NCBI GenBank assembly: GCA_903813345.2 | Contig: CAIIXF020000003.1 | Span: forward strand, 12,168,931 to 12,232,930 | Length of the DNA stretch: 64,000 nucleotides | Direction: 5' to 3' | From: Owenia fusiformis | Lineage: Eukaryota > Annelida > Polychaeta > Sabellida > Oweniidae | Part shown: positions 56,213 to 64,000 of the stretch, one piece after another | Layout of the letters: each line of letters begins with the position of its first letter | How positions within the stretch are numbered: position 1 is the stretch's first letter | Translations under genes and position numbers: made by a program | Notes under the pieces: model-generated | Told to the model about the DNA's origin: nothing | Databases searched by the model: none | Seen by the model: the letters and a program-made list of their open reading frames with translations, nothing else

Positions 56213-57521
56213 TCACACTGAAAAGAGATCCCCAGCAGAGGGGAGAGGTGCGAGACCTCCAGTCACATCAGGGAGTAATGTCAGATCAGGTAGGTTTTCT
56301 ATATGTGACTTCAGTTCTTGACGTACAGTCGTCACTTTCGATAATTTCTCTTTGAATTCCTGGAATGAACAAGATGAAACAATGAGGTACATGAGGCAAA
56401 ACATCTAGGCATCTAGCCATTAGGTACACAAAGCAAAATGATCATGTAAATGAGGCAAAACAATGAGGTACACAAAGCAAAATGAGGTACAAAAAGCACA
56501 ATGATCATGTAAATGAGGCAAAACAATGAGCTACACAAAGCAAAATGATCATGTAAATGAGGCAAAACAATGAGGTACACAAAGCAAAATGATCATGTAA
56601 ATGAGGTAAAACAATGAGGTACACAAAGCAAAATGATCATGTAAATGAGGTAAAACAATGAGGTACACAAAGCAAAATGATCATGTAAATGAGGCAAAAC
56701 AATGAGCTACACAAAGCAAAATGAGGCAAAACAATGAGGTACACAAAGCACAATGATCATGTAAATGAGGCAAAACAATGCGGTACACAAAGCACAATGA
56801 TCATGTAAATGAGGCAAAACAATGAGCTACACAAAGCAAAATGATCATGTAAATTAGGCAAAACAATGAGCTACACAAAGCAAAATGAGGCAAAACAATG
56901 AGGTACACAAAGCACAATGATCATGTAAATGAGGCAAAACAATGAGCTACACAAAGCAAAATGATCATGTAAATGAGGCAAAACAATGAGCTACACAAAG
57001 CAAAATGATCATGTAAATGAGGTAAAACAATGAGCTACACAAAGCACAATGATCATGTAAATGAGGCAAAACAGTGAGGTACACAAAGCAAAATGATCAT
57101 GTAAATGAGACAAAAACAATGATGTAAATGAGGCAAAATTAATGAGGTAAACAAAGCCAAAACAATGAGATACATTAGTACTTTTTTGTAGAGGAATGTA
57201 AAAACTGTCAAGTTTAAATATGTTGTTTCATTCTGAGCAACGTTATGGTTTTGTGATAAATATCATGTGTGGAGATAAGACATCAGGCTTCAGTATATTT
57301 TCATGAAATAAAAATGTATCAAAGGGTATTAAACGATAAAAATACCTTAAGCTTTTCTTCTCTCTTTGCAAGAGAGTTTTTCTGTGTGACAACATATTCC
57401 CGCATCATTTTGCCAACTCGTTTTCGATCTTCTAGTTCGTTGTCAAGACGACTGTTATAATCAGCTAATAGGGTGCAAGCATCGTCTACCATACTGATCA
57501 ACTTTTTTGCCTCAGCAGCAT
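56213..57521 (-). CDS. RPRD1B: RPRD1A/B (CREPT-like), last two coding exons (partial gene)
   Basis: Exons 57521-57346 and 56359-56213 (stop TGA) encode about 107 residues. Acceptors are TTTTGCTAG and TTCATTCCAG, donor GTATTT. The first exon is a coiled coil, LISMVDDACTLLADYNSRLD then LEDRKRVGKMMREYVVTQK. The second reads VRQELKSHIENLPDLTLLPD then GGLAPLPSAGDLFS, nearly the C-terminus of vertebrate RPRD1B. RPRD1 proteins are nuclear CID proteins that bind the phosphorylated Pol II C-terminal domain. The CID exons should lie at higher coordinates but none was recognised up to 64 kb, so intron length exceeds 6.4 kb or they lie outside. The ending favours RPRD1B over RPRD1A, but an invertebrate may have one ancestral gene. 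Confidence 0.93.
56390..57175. repeat. 44-bp minisatellite, about 17 copies
   Basis: The unit is ACAATGAGGTACACAAAGCA, AAATGATCATGTAAATGAGG, CAAA. Variants differ by GGTAC/GCTAC and GCAAAA/GCACAA, and some units lack the ATGATCATGTAAATGAGG half. It fills most of the last RPRD1 intron, starting about 30 bp from the acceptor of the terminal exon. Confidence 0.95.
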
Positions 57522-57656
57522 CTAGCAAAATATAAGAAAAAACAGTTAACAGGAATTCCCATATAAAAACTATGATTAACAACATCCCTTGACAAAGTAT
57601 TAATGATGAATACTAATATGTTGTATTTATGCACATGTAGTTTGTCTCAATATGTA

Positions 57657-58492
57657 CAGGGTGGGCCAAAAAACAATACCCAAGTATAAAGATGAATGAT
57701 GCATATTATATATGTTAAACCATGCATGTATTATATATCATTCTAAACATAAATCATCTCCTAACAATATGACACCATTCAATTGAAAAACCTTTTTTCT
57801 CCTTGTGGAGTTAGAGGCTAAAATTGACACTAGTGGTACCATGATCGACCAACAATAAAAAAAAAATGAAAATCCTCAATTTTCCCTCCATATTGCAGCC
57901 ACAGCTGCAATCAATATGCTTGACTGAATCATCATAAATTATCTCTTATACCAGATAAGAAGTTTTGTGGGGCGACTGTCTGTGACACATAATAGTACAC
58001 ATTAGTGGACATTATATTTTTTATTATTTGTACTAGAATTATTAAAAACACTTTGGATGGTTAAAAGTGCCACCCATTCCCCCTCCACCCATCAGTTTTA
58101 TATACCAAACTTGTGAATTTAATAAATATATTATAATATTATTTACATCTAAATCATATTGTTATTTTGTTTATTATTCACAACAAGCAGATCTAGGGAC
58201 TATCACAAATATATTTAAGAGTTATACACAATTCATAATTAATTAAAAATATATATGTATTATTGGTGAAATTTGCACTAAACTTGAATAAATGTACCTC
58301 TTTTGAAGGGGCAAAAGTTCTAATTTCCTCCATTTTTCACAATTTGGAAATCTGCAGTGAATATCAGATGGTGTCATATTGGTAGGAAATGATTTATCTT
58401 TAAATTGATATTAATTGAATACATGACATGGTTAAATGTTTGTCATATGATATTCATGCTTAAACATGGGTATTGTTTCTTGCCCCACCCTG
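57657..58492. mobile_element. Non-autonomous mariner-like element, CAGGGTGGGCC ends
   Basis: An 836-bp insertion in an RPRD1 intron. The inverted ends CAGGGTGGGCCAAAAAACAA (continuing TACCCA) and CAGGGTGGGGCAAGAAACAA have TA on both sides. No transposase remains. Same end class as the element at 13.1 kb but a different internal sequence. Confidence 0.88.
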
Positions 58493-61170
58493 TAAAATAT
58501 TCCAATTTCTTGAAGAAGAGTCATATTCATAAATATATACCCAACTTAATACTTGCAGCCATTTTGATAAATAGTGGCCATCTTGAAAATGACTTCTTGA
58601 CCAGACCACCATTATCTCTAATCATCAGCATATAAAATTTGAACCAAATCCATCCACTGGTATTTGACTTATCAAGCTGTGCGTCATCTTCAAAAATTCC
58701 TCTTGGCCAGATTTCCTTTGTCCCTAGGCATCAGCATATACAATTTGAACCAAATCCATTCACTGATATTTAAGTTATCAAAGAAAATGTTTTTTAACAA
58801 AAAATGGCAGCCATTTTAAAATTCAACAGCCAACTTGAAAATTCCTTCTTGAGCAAAGCTCGTTTGTCCCATATGAGTCCACTGGTATTTGAGTCATCAA
58901 AGATTAGGTTTTTTATGAAAAATGGTGGCCATTTTGAAATTCAATGGCCATCATGAAAATGTCATCTTTAGCAGAGCTTCTTTGTCCCTTGGCATCAACA
59001 TATAAAACTTGAACCAAAGCTGTCAATAGGCATTTGAGTTTTCAAAGATTATGTTCTTTTACAAAAAATGGCGGCCATTTTGAAATTTAGTGACCATCTT
59101 GAGAATCTCTTCTTAAGCAGTGCTCCATTGTCCCAGGGCATATAAAACCTGAACGAAATCTATCTAATACATGTAGTATTTGAGTATTAAAGATTACATT
59201 TTTTAAGAAAAATGGTGGCTATTTTGAATTGAGTGGCCATATTGAAAATTCCTTCTCGAGCAGAAGTTCTACACCCATAAGGCACAAGCCTATAAAATTT
59301 GAATCAAAACTGTAAACCAGTATTTGAGTTATCGCCCGGATGGACGAACGGATGGATTTCCTATATCCCTCATGAACTTTGTTTTGTATAGTGGGATAAT
59401 AAAGCAACAATTTATCTAAACATGACCATAGATGTGACAGGTGGCATTACAACATCACAAAACTGTTGGATATGAACTAACAAACAGGCCTAATCAGTTT
59501 ATAAAGAAGAAGCATCTCTGTTGGTTTAAAATCAATCCATCAAAAGGTTTGCCTACAACTGGTTTCATTGCTTACAAAACATCAGTGTCAAGATATAAGT
59601 ACACGTTTCAAATTATCTGCAAGGTACAAATATAGGTAGGCTGAGTGTGCCATGGCATAATGGTGTATTAAATATCCCAAAGGCACTTAAATACAACTTA
59701 ATGTATTTATAACGAGCTGGCATGTCACCAAAACTTTCAATAAATAACTAGAAAACAGCAACTCCACAGAATAGCAAAGCTCACCGAACAAAACGTTTTG
59801 ATAAATAGTGGCCATTTTGAAAATTTTCTTGAACTATATCCCACGGTGTCAGCATATAAAATTTGAACCAAATCCATCCACTTCTATTTGATTTATCAAA
59901 GCTGAGCAGAGCTCCTTTGTCTTGAGGCATCAGCATAAGAAATCTTTTCTCGAGCAGACTTCCTTTATCCCTAGCATAAAAATTTGAACCAGATCCATAA
60001 ACTGGTATTTGAGTTATTGAAAATCATGTTGTTTTTTGCATAAAATTTTGAAATTGGCCATTTTGAAATTCATTGGTCTTCTTGAATTATCATAGGGTTA
60101 TATTTTTTTACAAGAAAATGGTGGCCATTTTGAATTGAGCTGCCATATTGAAACTTCATTCTTAAGCAAAATTTCACACCCTTAAGCCAATAAAATTTGA
60201 ACCAAATCAGTAAACCGGTATTTGAGTTATTGCCCTAACACAAGAATGAAAGGACAGACGAATGGATAGACTGTATGGACGGCTTCTCTATATCCATACA
60301 AACTTTCGATGGGATAATTACTGTATGTGCTTTTAGCAAATCTCCCCATTAGTATCAGATTTAGCCAATTTGAAGAATATTACAAAGTCAGTAATCAGGA
60401 TTAGAATTGAAGATGCAACTTCCTAAAGTAACAAAGCCAACTAAACAAAACATTTTTTAAATCACCCATCATTTTGAAGATCTCATAGAAATAATCGAGT
60501 GTCTCTTTTTGCAAAATCGACACCCTTTATATGTGACACAACACTATATTTGATATTCCTCCTCCAGAAGAGATCCTCTCCCATGAAGCTTCAGCCTATG
60601 AAAAGACAATAACCAGTATGTCAGTTATTCAAAAATATAATTTTTTCTTCTAAAAATCTAGAAGTTTGAGCAGCAATTTTTTGAAATTCCTTCTTGAATA
60701 GAGTCCTATTCACATAAAATCTTAATCACAACATGCAATCTGACAACTGATTCGAGTTGAAATTAACTTTTTTACAAAATAATTGTGGACATTTTGAATT
60801 GTGCATCCATATCTCTTCTTTATTCCAATAAGAATAAGTCTGTTTGGACCAAATCTGATAAGTACGGAAGTAAATAAATCAAAAATTACATTTGGAATTC
60901 AGTGAATGCAGCCACCTTGAAAATCTCCAATGGTCCTATGTAGCTCAGGCTAAGCAAATAGGCCTGGGTTTGAACCAAAACTATCATCATGTATTGGATT
61001 TCTCAAAGATAACATTTTCATGAAAATGGTACATGTTTCAAATTGTGTGAGTGTAATTCGAAATTCCTTCTAGAGAAAAGGTCACTATGCCATGGCATTT
61101 AAATATGAACCAAATCTGTAAACTCAATTAGAATTATTGCCTGGATGACAGACAGTGGATTATTAAGCTT
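58493..61170. repeat. AAAATGGC repeat array (minus orientation), 2.7 kb
   Basis: AAAAATGGCGGCCATTTTGA-type blocks recur near 58799, 58918, 59064 and 59209 (spacings 119-146 bp) and again around 59.8-60.2 kb. Between them are AAATTTGAACCAAATCC and CAGCATATAAAA words. Read in reverse, 59410-59219 matches 39.1-39.3 kb even at protein-frame level ([17 protein letters not shown]). It degrades towards 61.1 kb. Confidence 0.85.
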
Positions 61171-61329
61171 CTCTTTATTCCACATGTCTTGTTATTCAAC
61201 CTCTCTTAAAAGCTTCTATTATTAAATGTCTGGTATAGATCATTGATCAATTGTCTTTTAAAATTAAACAAGGCATTAACATGACAAAATGTCACCACCT
61301 AGTTGCTATGACAATATTATGAGTTCAAT

Positions 61330-61740
61330 CTTAAGTCAGATTTGAACTTCTGGGAACTTGTAGAAAATTTTGAAAAAAAATTGGTCAATGAAGCAAGATG
61401 AAAATAGACCTTTTGACTTTGAGAAGGTCAAATCTTTTTCTGAACTTGACAATGTCATTGAAGGTCAAATCTATAGTCAGATTGACTTTTGAGAACTTGT
61501 TAATGATTTCGAAAAAATACCATTTTGACCTTTTTTATCTTCAGAAGGTCATTGCAGGTCAAATCTCGAAACAGCGTGTAGATGATCGTGAAAAAAAATT
61601 AGTCAATTTGAAAAAAGACCTTTTTGACCTTTAAAAGGTCATAGAAGGTCAAATCTTAAATATTTAGTCAGATTTAAACTTCTAAAAACTTGTAGATGAT
61701 TTAAAAAAATTGAATTCAGTCTAAAAAGTTTTTGTTAAGT
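61330..61740. repeat. AAGGTCAAATCT repeat, about 3 copies
   Basis: Units of about 120 bp with GTCAGATTTGAACTTCTGGG, AACTTGTAGAAAATTTTGAA and GACCTTTTGACTTTGAGAAG. They sit between the AAAATGGC array and the GTGGTGACAT hairpin, all apparently parts of one composite repeat. Confidence 0.7.
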
Positions 61741-61814
61741 TATTGGAAGTTGTAAAAATTTGTTACAGACGATCGCCAACCACCAACTGCCATCTAAAAA
61801 GAGACCATAACAAT

Positions 61815-61840
61815 ATGTCACCACTTTTTGGTGGTGACAT
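61815..61840. repeat. GTGGTGACAT hairpin head
   Basis: ATGTCACCAC, TTTTTG-type loop, GTGGTGACAT: a perfect short hairpin. Related heads occur at about 52865 and 54135, and a half copy at about 61288 (ATGTCACCACCTAG). Confidence 0.8.
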
Positions 61841-62232
61841 GAAAAGGTATGAGCAGTTTCTCCATGCAATGTCATCACCCGGAATTCATTCATGAAAGGT
61901 GCAAGATTGTTATTTTTCACATTTCTATGAAACTTTTTTCCTTTTTCATTATTAAGAGTACCCTGCGTGCAGAGTCTAGTTAAACTACAGAAGACGGAGC
62001 TCTCTTTTAAGAAGTGAAGTCAAACGAATGCAAAGGGTATATTAAGAGTAAAATGAGTTTTCAAAAGGATGTGAGCCTCAGTTATCAAGTGGGTGTCACA
62101 CACTCATTTGCTCTATGGAATGCAGAGATCTCATCTACCATGCTTATAATCTTCTTATAAACCAAATTCTCAAGTGGGTGTAATAGGTTTAACTTGGTGT
62201 AAGTAGTAGTACAAATAGGTTGAATTTACTTA
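61841..62232. other. Non-coding DNA
   Basis: Nothing supported. CTCAAGTGGGTGT recurs twice near 62085 and 62170. Confidence 0.5.
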
Positions 62233-62932
62233 CAGCACCTGGTACCTAAATCAGTTTTATTTCTTAAAGGGTTACAATAAGCTTCTGGTACCTAAATTAG
62301 TTTTATTTCTTAAAGGGTCATAATAAGCTTCTGGTACATCACTCAGTTTTATTTCTTAAAGGGTTACAATAAGCTTCTGGTACCTAAATCAGTTTTATTT
62401 CTTAAAGGGTCATAATAAGCTTCTGGTACCTCAATCAGTTTTATTTCTTAAAGGGTCATAATAAGCTTCTGGTACCTAAATCAGTTTTATTCTTAAAGGG
62501 TTACAATAAGCTTCTGGTACCTAAATCAGTTTTATTCTTAAAGGGTTACAATAAGCTTCTGGTACCTAAATCAGTTTTATTTCTTAAAGGGTCATAATAA
62601 GCTTCTGGTACCTCAATCAGTTTTATTTCTTAAAGGGTCATAATAAGCTTCTGGTACCTAAATCAGTTTTATTCTGAAAGGGTTACAATAAGCTTCTGGT
62701 ACCTCAATCAGTTTTATTTCTTAAAGGGTCATAATAAGCTTCTGGTACCTAAATCAGTTTTATTCTTAAAGGTTTACAATAAGCTTCTGGTACCTAAATC
62801 AGTTTTATTTCTTAAAGGGTCATAATAAGCTTCTGGTACCTAAATCAGTTTTATTTCTTAAAGGGTTACAATAAGCTTCTGGTACCTAAATCAGTTTTAT
62901 TTCTTAAAGGGTTACAATAAGCTTCCCGTATA
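62233..62932. repeat. 45/46-bp minisatellite, about 15 copies
   Basis: The unit is TTCTGGTACCTAAATCAGTT, TTATTTCTTAAAGGGTCATA, ATAAGC. Units alternate irregularly between GGGTCATAATAAGC and GGGTTACAATAAGC and between CCTAAATC and CCTCAATC, and some lack one T in TTATTTC. Each carries a KpnI-type GGTACC. Confidence 0.95.
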
Positions 62933-63291
62933 AAAACAATATGGTAGCTCGAGGCGAGTCTTCTAGATCAGTCTATTTTTAAGAAATTAGGGGAGTTTTG
63001 CAATTTTATTGTAATCGTCTTGAAATAAAATAATCTGTTTACAATGATTCTATGAACATTGGGAGAATGAATTATCTAAAGGATGCATGTGCATCAGCCA
63101 ATAAAAATCCTTGTTCTAATCAAAACTGCCTTATAATGTTTCATTTACAGGATCATTTCATAAGACCATTTTTCCAAATAGAAGAATAGAATAGAAAAAA
63201 CACAAATAGAAGATCTTGAAACTCACCCATAAAATGTGAAATTGATTTGTCAAAATAAAAATCTCTTTTGTAAATGTGTGATGATTTTTAC
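62933..63291. other. Non-coding DNA
   Basis: No exon or repeat recognised. Confidence 0.5.
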
Positions 63292-63665
63292 TGTATTTCA
63301 TACCTACTGAGGTTCTAGGTACATAACGAGCGGGAATATATACTGTATCTAGCCAAGGCACGGGGCGGGATAGCCAAGGCCCGGTCCCGCTCCTGAAATT
63401 TTTTTTCACAATTTAAAAAAAAAAAAATTTTGAATCTTTTTCAAATTTTTTCCCATTCTTTTTCAAATATTTTTTCTCACATTTTTTTCAAATTTTTTTT
63501 TCAAATTTTATTTTTCAAAATATGAGTTATATGAGTTTGAAAATCTCAGAAACTTAAAAAAACACTGTATAACACCAAGAAAATGCGTATCTTAAGTATA
63601 TTTTTGAATTTTGGAACTTTATAAGGTATATGACGTACCTAGAACATCAGTAGGTATGAAATACA
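63292..63665. mobile_element. MITE-like element with about 33-bp inverted ends
   Basis: TGTATTTCATACCTACTGAG, GTTCTAGGTACATA at the left pairs with the reverse of about 63630-63665 (GTATTTCATACCTACTGATG, TTCTAGGTACGTCATA). The interior is T-rich with repeated TTTTTCAAATTTTTT. No coding. Confidence 0.75.
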
Positions 63666-63669
63666 TCTG

Positions 63670-63804
63670 TTATGTACGGTCGGTTTTGGATACAGGGTTT
63701 ATCCCTCGGGAAATATGTGTATATCCCTCGGTTCCTGCGGTCCCTCGGAATATACACATATTTCCCTTGGGATAAATCTGTATCCAAAACCTCCCAGTAC
63801 ATAA
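63670..63804. repeat. Palindromic fold-back D (CCTGCGG tip)
   Basis: The ends TTATGTAC and GTACATAA bound a 135-bp hairpin. The arms include GGTTTTGGATACAGGGTTTA and TCCCTCGGGAAATATGTGTA. The tip is CTCGGTTCCTGCGGTCCCTC. It directly follows the previous element with only four bases between. Confidence 0.88.
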
Positions 63805-64000
63805 CCCTTATATATTATTCCTACATAAACAGGCAGAGGTGTTTACGCAGTGACTTCAACCTGTGAACCCTTGAGTATTATTCTGGGATCGCGCCTTTTA
63901 TACCAAACAATGAGCAACACCAAAAATGGGCGTTCGATTTGCGTTCAAATCCTTGTCATCTCTTTGTTCAGTGAGAACCTTAACCTAGTTTACAGTTGGA
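63805..64000. other. Window end, nothing recognised
   Basis: No supported feature. Confidence 0.5.

Noticed and set aside
62233-62932. Possible CRISPR or centromeric satellite
   Set aside because: No spacers and only about 15 units. It is an ordinary minisatellite.

Overview
The window is a stretch of animal nuclear genome. It is AT-rich, its genes are split into many small exons with GT-AG introns, and intergenic and intronic DNA is packed with transposon relics, minisatellites and palindromes. The repeat families (GTGGTGACAT hairpin heads, runs of TGTCCGTCC, 146-bp AAAATGGCGGCCATTTT arrays) and the protein divergence suggest a marine invertebrate. I lean towards a lophotrochozoan such as a mollusc; this is inference, not proof.

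Four conserved host genes can be built by hand, with intron phases that agree at every junction. (1) Minus strand, about 2.9-7.05 kb: the first three coding exons of a plasma-membrane Na+/H+ exchanger (SLC9A/NHE), running off to the left. (2) Minus strand, 12795-20611: a complete eight-exon POLR2C (RNA polymerase II subunit RPB3), 275 codons. (3) Plus strand, 26084-54465: a complete fifteen-exon ANKS6 (samcystin), 825 codons, with ankyrin repeats at the N-terminus and a SAM domain near the C-terminus. (4) Minus strand, 56213-57521: the last two coding exons of an RPRD1A/B (CREPT-like) gene. POLR2C and ANKS6 are head to head across a short probable bidirectional promoter (about 25.68-26.08 kb). 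ANKS6 and RPRD1 are tail to tail.

Mobile DNA fills the introns. There is a hAT relic in NHE intron 1, and two TA-flanked mariner-like elements plus a hairpin MITE in POLR2C intron 7 and its 3' flank. A near-full-length I-group LINE with endonuclease, reverse transcriptase and RNase H sits in the inferred 5'UTR intron of POLR2C. ANKS6 introns hold a pogo/Tigger relic, a 4.9-kb element with about 700-bp inverted arms, a PIF/Harbinger relic with another transposon nested in it, and several fold-backs. A mariner-like element lies in the RPRD1 intron. An 823-bp direct tandem duplication ending in a 45-bp satellite lies at 9.3-11.7 kb.

The most unusual observations are these: a scattered family of palindromes with similar GC-rich tips whose arms differ between copies yet stay self-complementary; the multi-scale palindrome at 32.7-37.6 kb; a 34-bp minisatellite in POLR2C that is a tandem array of the exon 4 5' splice site, with an in-frame stop in the first intronic copy; and a nested transposon whose inverted ends are built from alternating 15-bp repeats. 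There is no prokaryotic content, CRISPR array or operon here.
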